A stretch of DNA of 64,000 nt from Pseudomonas sp. dw_612 (lineage in GTDB: Bacteria > Pseudomonadota > Gammaproteobacteria > Pseudomonadales > Pseudomonadaceae), in NCBI RefSeq assembly GCF_018449725.1, contig NZ_JAAVVC010000005.1, forward strand, positions 248,001 to 312,000, written 5' to 3'. Positions 25,601 through 36,014 of this stretch are shown piece by piece. The translations under genes were made by a program, and so were the position numbers. Within the stretch, counting starts at the first letter, position 1, and each line of letters begins with the position of its first letter. The notes beneath the pieces are model-generated. The model did no database searches. It had not been told where the DNA came from and saw only the letters and a list, made by a program, of their open reading frames with translations.

Positions 25601-26973
25601 GCCACCTCGATAGCGGCCATCAGGCCGGTTTCCATGTGATCGATCACATGGCAGTGGAACATCCAGATCCCCGGGTTATCCGCCACCAGCGCCACTTGCG
25701 CGCGCTCGTTTTTGCCCAACAGGTAGGTGTCGGTGAAGTACGGGATGACCTTGTGCCGGTTCGAGGCAATCACCTTGAAACTCATGCCATGCAGGTGAAT
25801 CGGGTGTTGATACTGAGTCATGTTCTTCAATTCGAAAATGTAGCTTTTGCCCTTCTCAAGCTTGGCAATCGGGCGGTCGGCGCAGGTCTTGTCGGTGATG
25901 TCCCAGGCCTTGCCGTTGATCTGCCACAGGCTCGGCGGCTTGCCGTTGTCGACGTTGACCGACACCGAGCCCACCCATTCGAAATTGAAGTTGAGTTTCT
26001 CGGCATTGGCCAGGTCCGGCTCGGCCACCGGGTTGGCGGGCAGCGCGGGCGGCCACTGGGTCGGCGCGTCGCTGTTGGCCACCGAGCGGAACGTGCCCAC
26101 GCGCACCGGGCCGTTGCGCAAGGATAGCTCTTCACCGGCCGGCGGGGCCTTGATCGCCAGACAGATGCGCATGCCGGGGCCGAGCCAGTATTCCTTGCCC
26201 AATGGGCGCGGTTCGATGGGGTTGCCGTCCAGCGCGTAGATCTGCGCTTCAACGCCCGGGATGTTGAGGCGATAGGTCAAGGTGTTGTCGAGGTTGAGCA
26301 AACGCACACGGGTGATTTGCCCGGCAGGCAATTCGATCACCGCTTGTGCCACGCCGTTGATCGTCGACAGGCGCCCGGCCGTACCGCCACGAGCCGCTTC
26401 ACGGGGAATGCTGAACGCGACGAACGCGCCCGCTTCATCGACGTGCCAGCTCTTGAGGCTCAGGGTTTTTTCGTACTTGAAACCGGTGGGCTCGCGCTCT
26501 TCGATGATCAGCGGGCCGACCAGGCCACGGCCGAGTTCTTCGCTGCTGTTCACGTGGGGGTGATACCAGTAGCTGCCGGCGTCCGGCACGCGGAATTTAT
26601 AGTCGAAGTATTCGCCCGGCAGCACGGGAAGCTGCGAGACGTAGGGCACGCCGTCCATTTCCAGCGGCAGGCGGATGCCGTGCCAGTGAATGGTGGTCGC
26701 GACCGGCAGGTGATTGATGAAGCGCACCCGCAACCATTCGCCCTGTCGCACCCGCAACTCGGTGCCCGGCGCCGACAGACCGAACGCCCAGGCTTCGGTC
26801 TTGTGCCCGGCGACCAGTTCGACGTCCAGCGGTGCCGCGATCAGCTCATAGTCGTGGCCCGCGTCAGCGTCGGCCATCTTGCCCAGCCAGTAACGCGACG
26901 CGCCACCGGCCCCCACGCCAACCACCACAAGACCGGCCAGACCACCGAGTATTTGTCGACGGGTAAAGGACAT
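25597..26973 (-). CDS. cumA: Multicopper oxidase CumA
   Basis: A 458-residue exported oxidase. The Tat signal is SFTRRQILGGLAG at residues 2-14. Copper ligands: HWHG near residue 98, WYHPHV near 143, HPIHLHG and HCHVIDHMETG in the last 70 residues (T1 and trinuclear sites). The sequence corresponds closely to CumA of P. putida GB-1, linked to Mn(II) oxidation, though later work gave other oxidases the main role. The start at 26973 gives the Tat signal directly; a longer frame to 27165 covers repeat sequence. Downstream tadA overlaps it by four bases. Confidence 0.92.
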   Translation of the reverse strand: MSFTRRQILGGLAGLVVVGVGAGGASRYWLGKMADADAGHDYELIAAPLDVELVAGHKTEAWAFGLSAPGTELRVRQGEWLRVRFINHLPVATTIHWHGIRLPLEMDGVPYVSQLPVLPGEYFDYKFRVPDAGSYWYHPHVNSSEELGRGLVGPLIIEEREPTGFKYEKTLSLKSWHVDEAGAFVAFSIPREAARGGTAGRLSTINGVAQAVIELPAGQITRVRLLNLDNTLTYRLNIPGVEAQIYALDGNPIEPRPLGKEYWLGPGMRICLAIKAPPAGEELSLRNGPVRVGTFRSVANSDAPTQWPPALPANPVAEPDLANAEKLNFNFEWVGSVSVNVDNGKPPSLWQINGKAWDITDKTCADRPIAKLEKGKSYIFELKNMTQYQHPIHLHGMSFKVIASNRHKVIPYFTDTYLLGKNERAQVALVADNPGIWMFHCHVIDHMETGLMAAIEVA

Positions 26974-27093
26974 GAACTCAACTACCTCACGTATCAGCGA
27001 CAGGCCTGAGGCCCGCAAAAGGCGAATACGATACACCTGCGGTTGAGAAACAGTAAGGGCGGGGCGGCGGATGGCCGCAGGCGCCTGCAAGGG

Positions 27094-27373
27094 CCACCCC
27101 TCACCCCAGCCCTCTCCCCAAAGGGGAGAGGGGGAAAGGGAGCCGATTTTCATGCTGTTCAGCACCTGAGTTCGGCTCGATATCTCAGGTCGATGTCGCT
27201 CGAAAGAACAACTCGATCAGTCCCCTCGCCCCTTTGGGGAGAAGGGAAAGGGAGTCGATTTTCATGCTGTTCAGCACCTGAGTTCGGCTCGATATCTCAA
27301 GTCGATGTAGCTCGAAAGAACAACCCGATCAGTCCCCTCGCCCCTTTGGGGAGAGGGTTAGGGTGAGGGGTGG
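27094..27373. repeat. Repeat element with two 112-bp tandem units
   Basis: Bases 27141-27252 and 27253-27364 are near-identical direct copies (about five changes before their ends). The whole block is bounded by inverted ends: CCACCCCTCACCCCAGCCCT at 27094 and the related complement ending at 27373. Each unit carries a CCCCTTTGGGG palindrome. No coding frame is convincing. It fills most of the 417-base gap between cumA and the EIIB-like gene. Confidence 0.85.
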
Positions 27374-27390
27374 CTCTTGATCCTCGTCAC

Positions 27391-27690
27391 CTAACGCCCA
27401 GTGACCACCAATCCCATCAACAAATGCACCACCCCATCGTCCAGCTTCATGAAGCCCGGCACACCAGCCAAATTCAACGCCTGCGGATCCATCCGCGCCA
27501 CATCCCGCAACTCCACCCGCACCCGGGTCAGCGCCACGGGCTGCTGGGACTTGAGGTTATCCACCCCACCCAGCGCGGCCACAACCTCCGGCGCCAACCC
27601 CGAAACCACCTGCGCCACGACTTTCGGCTCATCCACCACCAAATCCGGCGTCAACGCTTTCCAGAACGCCCGCTGCATTTTCTCGAACAT
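27391..27690 (-). CDS. Stand-alone PTS EIIB-like protein lacking the active-site Cys
   Basis: A 99-residue protein aligning with the EIIB domain of TreP in the same locus: LGGSDNLEQAAHCVTRLR in TreP against LGGVDNLKSQQPVALTRVRV here, and a matching end (FQVVIG against VHLLMG). The phosphorylated Cys of TreP (Cys28) is Ala53, encoded by GCG. It therefore cannot carry the phosphoryl group. It has no membrane segment. It starts two bases after the multiphosphoryl transfer gene, so it is coupled to it. A regulatory, decoy or scaffolding role is possible; it may also be a decaying domain, although the frame is intact. Confidence 0.8.
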   Translation of the reverse strand: MFEKMQRAFWKALTPDLVVDEPKVVAQVVSGLAPEVVAALGGVDNLKSQQPVALTRVRVELRDVARMDPQALNLAGVPGFMKLDDGVVHLLMGLVVTGR

Positions 27691-27692
27691 GC

Positions 27693-30215
27693 TCAGTTCT
27701 CCAGAACCAGTGAAGTATCGACCGTCGCTTCGTGGTACAGCCGCAGCGCCTCGCGCACTTGCTCGGCACTTTCCAGCCCCAGCACTTGTTGGGCGATGGC
27801 CTGGCAGTCCGTCAGATCCACTTCCCGCACCGCCGCTTTCACCGCTGGAATCAGCGGCACGCTCACCGACAATTCATCCACGCCCAGCCCCAGCAACAAC
27901 GGGGTCGCCAGGGTTTCCGAAGCCAGCGCACCACACACGCCGACCCATTTGCCGTGGGCATGGGCCGCTTTGACCGTGCTGGCGATCAAGCGCAGCACCG
28001 ACGGGTGAAAGCTGTCGGCCTGACTGGCCAGGCGTGGGTGATCGCGGTCCATGGCCAGGGTGTATTGGGTCAAATCGTTGGTGCCGATGGAGAAGAAATC
28101 CACCTCGGGTGCGAACAGATCCGCCATCAACGCGGCGGCCGGTACTTCAATCATGATCCCCAGTTTCGGCAGTTCCGTGAGGCCTAGCGCCAGCGCCTCT
28201 TCTTCCAGCAGTTGCCGCGCCAGACGCAATTCCGAGAGCTGCGCAACCATCGGCAACATGATGTGCAAACGCGCCAATCCGGTGCTGCTGAGGATGGCCT
28301 TGAACTGATCCCGCAGCAGTTGCGGACGCTCCAGGCACAGGCGAATCCCGCGCATGCCGAGGAACGGATTGGTTTCGCTGTCCATCGGCACGTAAGCCAA
28401 CGGTTTGTCGCCGCCGACGTCCAGGGTGCGCACCACCAGATTGCGCGTAGGCCCCAGGGCGCGCGCGATGGCGCTGTAGGTGGACGCCTGCTCGTCATGG
28501 CTCGGCGCGTGGTTGCGGTCCAGATAAAGGAACTCCGAACGCAATAGCCCGACACCTTCACCGCCGAGGGTCATGGCTTGCTCAGTTTCAGTCAGCGAAG
28601 CGACGTTGGCCGTCACTTCAATGTGATGACCGTCGCGGGTGCACGCGGCGAGCGCGGCGTGGGCCAGTTCATGTTGATGGCGTTTCTGTTGTTGCTGACG
28701 GTTGGCTTGCAGTTGTTCGATAGCCGCAAGGTCCGGATCAAGCTGCAATTCGCCTTTGTCGGCGTCGAGCAACACTTGCGTGCCATCGACCAGCGCCAGT
28801 ACTTGCACCGGCAAACCGCAGATCGCCGGCAGGCCAGCGGCCCGGGCCAGAATCGCGACGTGGCTGGTGGCGCCGCCGCCGACTGTGGCGAATCCCAGGA
28901 CTTTGCGGGTATCGAGTCCGGCAGTCTGAGACGGCGTCAGTTGCTCGGCGATCAGGATTGCGCCGTCCGGCAGGTCCAACGCGCGGTCGGTTACGCCGAG
29001 AATGCGCTTGAGCACCCGTTGGCCGACATCCGCCAGATCCGCCGCCCGCTCGGCCAGCAACGGACTGCCGAGGCTTTTGAATTGCGCCGCCGTCGCTTCG
29101 GTGGTCGCGCGCCAGGCGAAACCGGCACTTTTGCCTTCGCCGATCAACGACCGGGCCTGATCCAGCAGGCTCGGATCTTCGAGCAATTCCTGATGCGCCT
29201 TGAAAATCTCGGCCTGGGCATCGCTGGTGGCGTTGTCGCGCAATTGCTGCAAGTCGTTCAGAGCCTCGCCCAACGCTTGCGATAACACCTCAAGCTCGGC
29301 CTGTGCACCTTGGCCGAACTCGCTCACGTCCAGCTTCTGCTCGGCAATCTGTACCACCTGACCAAACGCCGAACCCGCCGAGGCGCACACTCCGCGCAGC
29401 ACGGTCAGCGACTCGACGGGTTCCACCTCAACCGCCACTTTCACGGTTTCGCCACAACCCGCGACCAGCAATTCGGCCAACGTCTTGATCGCCACCTCGG
29501 CATCCGGCCCCGCCGCGCTGACTTGCACCACGTCACCGTGCCCCGTCTGCAACGCCATGATCGCCACCAGGGATTTGGCATTGGCGCTGTCCTGCTGTTT
29601 ATGCAGGTAAATGCTTGCCAAAAAGCTTTTCGCCGCTTGCGCGAACACGGCGGCCGGACGCGCGTGCAAGCCATTCGGGTTGGCCAGCGTCACCGGTTTG
29701 GAGAACAGCGCCTCGCCCTCTTCCGCCAACACGTCATCAGCCACAGGTCCGGTGCCGTTCAAACCCAGCAATGGCTGGCCACTGTCCACCAGCCCCGTTT
29801 CCGGCACCAGCCAAGTGAACGGTTCGCCGCTGACCACCAGCATCAAGGTCAACAAACTGCGGGCATGCAAGGCGATGTAATCGGCATCGAATTCGATCAA
29901 CGCCTGCCCTGCTTCGACGCGTTGGCCTTCCTCCACCAACCGGGTAAACCCCTTGCCCGCCAGGTTCACGGTATCGAGGCCGATGTGCATCAACACCTGC
30001 ACCCCGCTGTCGTCGGTGATGCTGACCGCATGCCCACTGGCCTGCACATTGCTGATCACCCCGGCCAGCGGTGCCAGCAGGGTTTGTGAAGTCGGGTCGA
30101 TGCATAGACCGTCACCGATCACGCGGCTGGAGAACACCGGATCGGGCACCTGGTCCAGCGGCATCAGCACGCCGGACAGCGGCGCGAGCAGTTGCAAATG
30201 TTGGGGTGTGGCCAT
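27693..30215 (-). CDS. PTS multiphosphoryl transfer protein (EIIA-Glc, HPr and EI fused)
   Basis: An 840-residue fusion. Residues 1-150 are a glucose-type EIIA with the phospho-His in MHIGLDTV (His77). Residues 172-255 are HPr with GLHARPA (His184). From about 275 is enzyme I: phospho-His GGATSHVAIL (His452), the PEP-binding RTLDVGGDKPL and the C-terminal VCGALASE. It takes phosphate from PEP and delivers it to an EIIB. TreP in this locus has EIIB and EIIC but no EIIA, so this protein completes the trehalose system. P. aeruginosa NagF has the same three domains. Start at 30215 has AGGTGA before it; the frame upstream is unrelated. Confidence 0.93.
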   Translation of the reverse strand: MATPQHLQLLAPLSGVLMPLDQVPDPVFSSRVIGDGLCIDPTSQTLLAPLAGVISNVQASGHAVSITDDSGVQVLMHIGLDTVNLAGKGFTRLVEEGQRVEAGQALIEFDADYIALHARSLLTLMLVVSGEPFTWLVPETGLVDSGQPLLGLNGTGPVADDVLAEEGEALFSKPVTLANPNGLHARPAAVFAQAAKSFLASIYLHKQQDSANAKSLVAIMALQTGHGDVVQVSAAGPDAEVAIKTLAELLVAGCGETVKVAVEVEPVESLTVLRGVCASAGSAFGQVVQIAEQKLDVSEFGQGAQAELEVLSQALGEALNDLQQLRDNATSDAQAEIFKAHQELLEDPSLLDQARSLIGEGKSAGFAWRATTEATAAQFKSLGSPLLAERAADLADVGQRVLKRILGVTDRALDLPDGAILIAEQLTPSQTAGLDTRKVLGFATVGGGATSHVAILARAAGLPAICGLPVQVLALVDGTQVLLDADKGELQLDPDLAAIEQLQANRQQQQKRHQHELAHAALAACTRDGHHIEVTANVASLTETEQAMTLGGEGVGLLRSEFLYLDRNHAPSHDEQASTYSAIARALGPTRNLVVRTLDVGGDKPLAYVPMDSETNPFLGMRGIRLCLERPQLLRDQFKAILSSTGLARLHIMLPMVAQLSELRLARQLLEEEALALGLTELPKLGIMIEVPAAALMADLFAPEVDFFSIGTNDLTQYTLAMDRDHPRLASQADSFHPSVLRLIASTVKAAHAHGKWVGVCGALASETLATPLLLGLGVDELSVSVPLIPAVKAAVREVDLTDCQAIAQQVLGLESAEQVREALRLYHEATVDTSLVLEN

Positions 30216-30265
30216 GACGTCACCTGCTGTTTTGTTCTTTTGAAAGACGCTGAAGCGAATGGTAA

Positions 30266-30335
30266 CTGTAGGAGCACGGCTTGCCGGCGATGGCGATCTC
30301 AAGGCCGCTATCGCCGGCAAGCCGTGCTCCTACAG
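30266..30335. repeat. REPIN (GTAGGAGCACGGCTTGCCGGCG type)
   Basis: Inverted pair of a third REP variant, CTGTAGGAGCACGGCTTGCC and its complement, in the gap between the porin gene and the multiphosphoryl transfer gene. Confidence 0.92.
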
Positions 30336-30383
30336 GTGTTCTCTGCGCGACAATGCGCGTCGAGGACAGCCGCAGTTTTGCGT

Positions 30384-31610
<1,227 letters not shown>

Positions 31611-31705
31611 CTACCCCATTATTTTTATTGTGTGCTGCAGCAAAAAACAGCGCGCAAAACTCCCCCGCGCAGTGTTCTGCGTGTTTTTGAAAACAGTGTT
31701 TTTTA

Positions 31706-33352
31706 TTAGTGAGTCAGGTGCAGTACGAACGACTCAAAGGGCCGTAAAAACACCTGCCGATTGCGCGGCGGACAGTCCGGGTAGTTGCTGATGACCAAGC
31801 GTTGCGACATCGCTTCGCTGATCACTTCTTCCGGCAACTCGACTTCGCAGGTTGTGCCGTAGAAGTTGTTCAGCACCAGCAAGCGCTCATCCACGCCTTC
31901 ACGCACATAGGCCCAGATGTGTGAGTGTTCGGGCAACAACTGCCGGTACACACCGTCGGACATCAAGGCTTCCTCGCTGCGCAAAGCGATCAACCGGCGA
32001 TAGTGATGCAGCACCGAATCCGGGTCGTCGAGCTGACTGGCAACGTTGATCTGCGCGGCGTTGGCCGGCACGCTGATCCACGGTTCGGCCACGCTGAAAC
32101 CGGCGTTCGGCTCGGCATTCCAGTGCATCGGCGTGCGGCCGTTGTCCCGGGATTTCTGCATGATCGCCGCCATGTTGTCGGCATCGCTGACACCGGCATC
32201 GCGCTTGAGGCGATGGATGTTCAGGGTCTCGACATCGCGGTACTGGTCGATGTGATCGAAGCCCGGATTGGTCATGCCCAGTTCTTCGCCCTGGTACACA
32301 AACGGTGTGCCCTGGAGGAAGTGCAACGCCGTGCCGAGCATCTTCGCCGACACCACCCGATACTCGCCGTCGTGACCAAAACGCGAGACCACCCGCGGCT
32401 GATCGTGGTTACACCAAAACAATGCATTCCAGCCGCCACCGGCCTGCATGCCGGTCTGCCAATCCGAGAGAATGCGCTTGAGTTGCAGGAAGTCGAAATC
32501 GGCGCGAATCCACTTTTGCAGGTTCGGATAATCGACTTTCAAGTGATGGAAGTTGAAGGTCATCGACAACTCTTTCGAGTCCGGCCGCGAGTAGCGAATG
32601 CAATGCTCAAGGCTGGTAGAAGACATCTCGCCGACGTTGATCAGGTCGTGGCCTTCAAACACTTCGCGGTGCATTTGCTGCAAATACTCGTGGACGTTCG
32701 GGCCGTCGGTGTAGAAGCGTCGGCCGTCGCTGTTGTCCTCGGGGAAATCCGCCGGTTTCGAGATCAGGTTGATCACGTCGAGACGGAAACCACCGACGCC
32801 TTTGTCGCGCCAGAAGCGCATCATCTTGAACACTTCGGCACGCACCTGCGGGTTGTCCCAGTTCAGGTCGGCCTGGGTGTGGTCGAACAGGTGCAGGAAG
32901 TATTGGCCGGTCTGGGCTTCGTACTCCCAGGCCGAACCGCCGAACTTGGATTCCCAGTTGTTCGGCTGGTCGCGCCAGATGTAGAAGTCGCGGTACGGGT
33001 TGTCGAGGCTGCTGCGGGCCTGCTGGAACCAGGTGTGCTCGATGGAGGTGTGGTTGACCACGATATCGAGCATCAACTTGATCCCGCGCTTGCCGGCCTC
33101 GGCGATCAGCAATTCGCAGTCGGCCATGGTCCCGTAGCTCGGGTCAATGGCGTAGTAATCGCTGATGTCGTAACCGTTGTCGCGCTGGGGCGAACGCAGG
33201 AACGGCGTGATCCACAGGCAATCGACGCCCAGCCAGTGCAGGTAGTCGAGCTTGGCCACGACCCCGAGCAAATCACCCGTGGGGTTGCCGGCGTGGCTGT
33301 GGAAGCTTTTCGGGTAGATCTGGTAGATCACCGAACGTTGCCAGTCTTGCAT
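31706..33352 (-). CDS. treC: Alpha,alpha-phosphotrehalase (trehalose-6-phosphate hydrolase) TreC
   Basis: A 548-residue GH13 cytoplasmic enzyme that splits trehalose-6-phosphate into glucose and glucose-6-phosphate. The conserved GH13 regions are present: DIVVNHTS, GFRLDVINLIS (nucleophile Asp), VGEMSS (acid/base Glu) and CNHDQPR. The start MQDWQRSVIYQIYPKSF is standard for this family; the upstream frame runs through a REPIN and is not coding. It is the second gene of the operon after treP, with a REPIN between them. Confidence 0.94.
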   Translation of the reverse strand: MQDWQRSVIYQIYPKSFHSHAGNPTGDLLGVVAKLDYLHWLGVDCLWITPFLRSPQRDNGYDISDYYAIDPSYGTMADCELLIAEAGKRGIKLMLDIVVNHTSIEHTWFQQARSSLDNPYRDFYIWRDQPNNWESKFGGSAWEYEAQTGQYFLHLFDHTQADLNWDNPQVRAEVFKMMRFWRDKGVGGFRLDVINLISKPADFPEDNSDGRRFYTDGPNVHEYLQQMHREVFEGHDLINVGEMSSTSLEHCIRYSRPDSKELSMTFNFHHLKVDYPNLQKWIRADFDFLQLKRILSDWQTGMQAGGGWNALFWCNHDQPRVVSRFGHDGEYRVVSAKMLGTALHFLQGTPFVYQGEELGMTNPGFDHIDQYRDVETLNIHRLKRDAGVSDADNMAAIMQKSRDNGRTPMHWNAEPNAGFSVAEPWISVPANAAQINVASQLDDPDSVLHHYRRLIALRSEEALMSDGVYRQLLPEHSHIWAYVREGVDERLLVLNNFYGTTCEVELPEEVISEAMSQRLVISNYPDCPPRNRQVFLRPFESFVLHLTH

Positions 33353-33385
33353 GGCTGGGTTCCTCTTGAATTTTGTACAACCTCG

Positions 33386-33481
33386 GTAGGAACTGCCGAA
33401 GGCTGCGATCTTTTGATCTTGATTCTCGAAGTAATCAAGATCGCTGAAGATCAAAAGATCGCAGCCTTCGGCAGCTCCTAC
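33386..33481. repeat. REPIN of GTAGGA(G/A)CTGCCGAAGG family between treP and treC
   Basis: Inverted pair GTAGGAACTGCCGAAGGCTG and complement within the operon. It may shape the message by giving a stable stem-loop between the two cistrons. Confidence 0.93.
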
Positions 33482-33496
33482 GCGCGAATGGTTCTG

Positions 33497-34939
33497 TCAG
33501 GCAACCCGAAATCCAGGCCGAACAATCTTCATGCTCAACCCACAGGTCAAAACAAACGGCACGACCATGGCGATGATCATCCCGATCACAAACATCGGGA
33601 TGAACTGCGGAATGACCGAGATAAAACCGGGCAAGCCGCCGACGCCAATCGCCGAGGCCTGGACCTTGTTCAGCGACAGGAAGATACAGCCCAGTGCCGA
33701 GCCGATCAGCGCCGAATAAAACGGAAATTTGTAGCGCAGGTTGACGCCGAACATCGCCGGTTCGGTGATGCCGAAATACGCGGAAATCGCCGAGGTCGAG
33801 GCCATGCTTTTGTCCCGCACGTTGCGGGTCATGTAGAACACCGCCAGCGCGGCGCTGCCCTGGGCGAGGTTGGACATGACGATCATCGGCCAGATAAAGG
33901 TGCCGCCCTGAGTGGAAATAAGCTGCAGGTCCACGGCGAGGAACATGTGGTGCATGCCGGTGATCACCAGCGGCGCATACAGCAGGCCGAAAATCGCCCC
34001 GCCAACCATCGGCGCGAGGTCAAACAAGGTGACCACGCCTTCGGTGATCAGAATTCCCAGATGCCGGGTTACCGGGCCAATCACCGCCAGCGCCAACACG
34101 CCAGTGACGACGATGGTGGTGATCGGCACCACCAGCAATTGCACGGCATTCGGCACCCGCGCCCGCAGCCATTTTTCGATGACGCTCATGACGTAGGCCG
34201 CCAGCAGAATCGGCAGGATCTGGCCTTGATAACCGACCTTCTCGATCTTGAACCAGCCGAAGATATCGAAGTACGGCAGACTCTGGCCATCGAGCCCGGC
34301 CACAGCCTTGCCGTAGTTCCAGGCGTTGAGCAGGTCCGGGTGCACCAACATCAGGCCGAGCACGATGCCGAGGATTTCGCTGCCGCCAAACCGCTTGGCC
34401 GCCGACCAGCCCACCAGCGCGGGCAAGAACACAAACGAGGTGTTGGCCATCAGGTTGATAAGGCTCCAGATGCCATCCAGGCTCGGGTACGCATCCAGCA
34501 GGGTTTTGCCTTCGATGAACATGCCCTTGGCGCCGATCAGGTTGTTGACGCCCATCAGCAGGCCAGCAACCACCAACGCCGGCAGGATCGGCATGAACAC
34601 GTCGGAAAACACCCGCACCAGGCGCTGCATGGCGTTGATCTTGTCCGCGCTCTTTTGTTTAACGTCGGCGATGGTCGACGCGGCGAGGCCGGTTTGCCGG
34701 CGCAGTTCGGCGTAGACCTTTTCCACTTCGCCGGGGCCGATGACCACCTGGAACAGGCCACCGGTGAAGAACGAGCCCTTGACCAGATCGATCTGGTTCA
34801 GCGTGGCGCTGTTGACCAGGCTCGGGTCCTTGAGGGCCAGGCGCAAGCGCGTGACGCAGTGCGCGGCCTGCTCGAGGTTGTCGCTGCCACCGAGGCTGAC
34901 AAGCAGCTCGCTGGCGATATTCGGATAGTCGTGGCTCAT
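33497..34939 (-). CDS. treP: Trehalose-specific PTS EIIBC component TreP
   Basis: A 480-residue inner-membrane transporter. The N-terminal EIIB domain has the phosphorylated Cys28 in AAHCVTRLRLAL; the EIIC domain follows from about residue 100 with ten hydrophobic segments (VFLPALVGWSAAKRFGGSEI, ITEGVVTLFDLAPMVGG, GITEPAMFGVNLRYKFPF). It imports trehalose as trehalose-6-phosphate. There is no EIIA domain, which must come from the fused protein in the same locus. Start at 34939 chosen at MSHDYPNIAS; the upstream in-frame ATG adds 13 residues. Control by TreR is likely from the divergent arrangement and operators. Confidence 0.94.
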   Translation of the reverse strand: MSHDYPNIASELLVSLGGSDNLEQAAHCVTRLRLALKDPSLVNSATLNQIDLVKGSFFTGGLFQVVIGPGEVEKVYAELRRQTGLAASTIADVKQKSADKINAMQRLVRVFSDVFMPILPALVVAGLLMGVNNLIGAKGMFIEGKTLLDAYPSLDGIWSLINLMANTSFVFLPALVGWSAAKRFGGSEILGIVLGLMLVHPDLLNAWNYGKAVAGLDGQSLPYFDIFGWFKIEKVGYQGQILPILLAAYVMSVIEKWLRARVPNAVQLLVVPITTIVVTGVLALAVIGPVTRHLGILITEGVVTLFDLAPMVGGAIFGLLYAPLVITGMHHMFLAVDLQLISTQGGTFIWPMIVMSNLAQGSAALAVFYMTRNVRDKSMASTSAISAYFGITEPAMFGVNLRYKFPFYSALIGSALGCIFLSLNKVQASAIGVGGLPGFISVIPQFIPMFVIGMIIAMVVPFVLTCGLSMKIVRPGFRVA

Positions 34940-34993
34940 GCTTGATCTTCCGTTGTCGTTTTTTGTTATTGGCAGCACGCCGAAACGAAAAGT

Positions 34994-35035
34994 ACTCGTC
35001 TGTACGAGTTAATGCAACAACTCGTACAGACGAGT
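34994..35035. promoter_or_regulatory. Two TreR-type operator dyads in the treP-treR intergenic region
   Basis: ACTCGTCTGTACGAGT at 34994-35009 and ACTCGTACAGACGAGT at 35020-35035 are each dyads with ACTCGT/ACGAGT arms. They are also perfect inverted copies of one another over 17 bases (34994-35010 and 35019-35035). Centres are 26 bases apart. GntR-type TreR would be expected to bind these and block treP and itself. Confidence 0.8.
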
Positions 35036-35176
35036 TTGATTTTGTTTATCCTGAACCCGTCCGGCGGCGACATTTCCTACCTTCAAAGTCAACGAATCCC
35101 AAAGCCGCATGGACAAACCCCTACCCTGCCCTTAAGGTTCGAAGCCTTGAGTACAGCGCGGCATAGAGCCATCCCC

Positions 35177-35881
35177 ATGAGTAAATACAACCAGATCTAC
35201 ACCGATCTGCTTGCCAGCATCACCACCGAACGTCTGGAACGCGGCGCCCGATTGCCTTCCGAAACCGAATTGATGGACAGCTACCAGGCCAGTCGCGGCA
35301 CCGTGCGCAAGGCCATCGAGCAATTGCAGGAGCGCGGCTTCGCCCAGAAAATCCACGGCAAAGGCACCTTTGTTCTGTCGACCAACCCGATCGAATTCCA
35401 GCTCGGCGGCATCGTCAGCTTCCAGGAAACCTATCCACGGCTGGGCAACGACGTCAGCACCGAAGTGGTCGAGTTCGACCAGATTCCGCTGGAGGGCGCG
35501 CTGCTGGAACACATCCAGGCCGAAGCCGGCAGCCTGATCACGCGGATCAAGCGGGTGCGGCGAATCGATGGCAAACGGGTGATCCTCGACATCAACCATT
35601 TCGTCAGCGATGTGATCCCCGGCCTGTCCCGGGACATCGCCGAGCAATCGATCTACGCCTTCATCGAACAGACCCTGCAACTGCAAATCGCCTACGCCCA
35701 GCGCACCATCGAAGCGGTGCCGCGCAGCAAGGACGATCAACTGCTGCTGGACCTCGACGGCCAAAGCCACGTGATCGTGGTCAGTAACCAGACGTTTTTG
35801 CAGGATGGGCGCCAATTCGAGTACACCGAGTCCCGGCATACATTGGATAAATTCTACTTTTCGGATGTGGCGCGACGCTGA
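35177..35881 (+). CDS. treR: Trehalose operon repressor TreR (GntR/HutC family)
   Basis: A 234-residue regulator. The N-terminal winged helix runs to about residue 70 (RLPSETELMDSYQASRGTVRKAIEQL), and the C-terminal UTRA domain contains the GAL-like segments ITRIKRVRRIDGKRVILDINHF and YAQRTIEAVPRSKDDQLLLDL. UTRA domains of TreR bind trehalose-6-phosphate and release DNA. It is divergent from treP across 237 bases that hold two dyads. Start at 35177 (MSKYNQIYTD) is the first Met of the family pattern. Confidence 0.92.
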   Translation: MSKYNQIYTDLLASITTERLERGARLPSETELMDSYQASRGTVRKAIEQLQERGFAQKIHGKGTFVLSTNPIEFQLGGIVSFQETYPRLGNDVSTEVVEFDQIPLEGALLEHIQAEAGSLITRIKRVRRIDGKRVILDINHFVSDVIPGLSRDIAEQSIYAFIEQTLQLQIAYAQRTIEAVPRSKDDQLLLDLDGQSHVIVVSNQTFLQDGRQFEYTESRHTLDKFYFSDVARR

Positions 35882-36014
35882 TTCGTACACGGGACACGGC
35901 GAGTTCCATGCTTGTGATCAGCCAGGGACTGCAACAAATGCCAATGCGTCCGACATCTTTGTCATTCCAGCCTTGAGACAGTGAGCAGCGCAAACTCACT
36001 CAAGGAAGAGCGAA

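Noticed and set aside
27141..27364. Possible CRISPR array
   Set aside because: Only two 112-base contiguous units with no spacers; not a CRISPR.
33353..33454. Upstream extension of the TreC frame
   Set aside because: It translates REPIN sequence; family members start at MQDWQ.
31925..34945. A 1006-codon open frame on the plus strand
   Set aside because: It lies antisense to treC and treP, runs through the REPIN, and its His/Val/Asp-rich composition is typical of the complement of GC-rich coding DNA.
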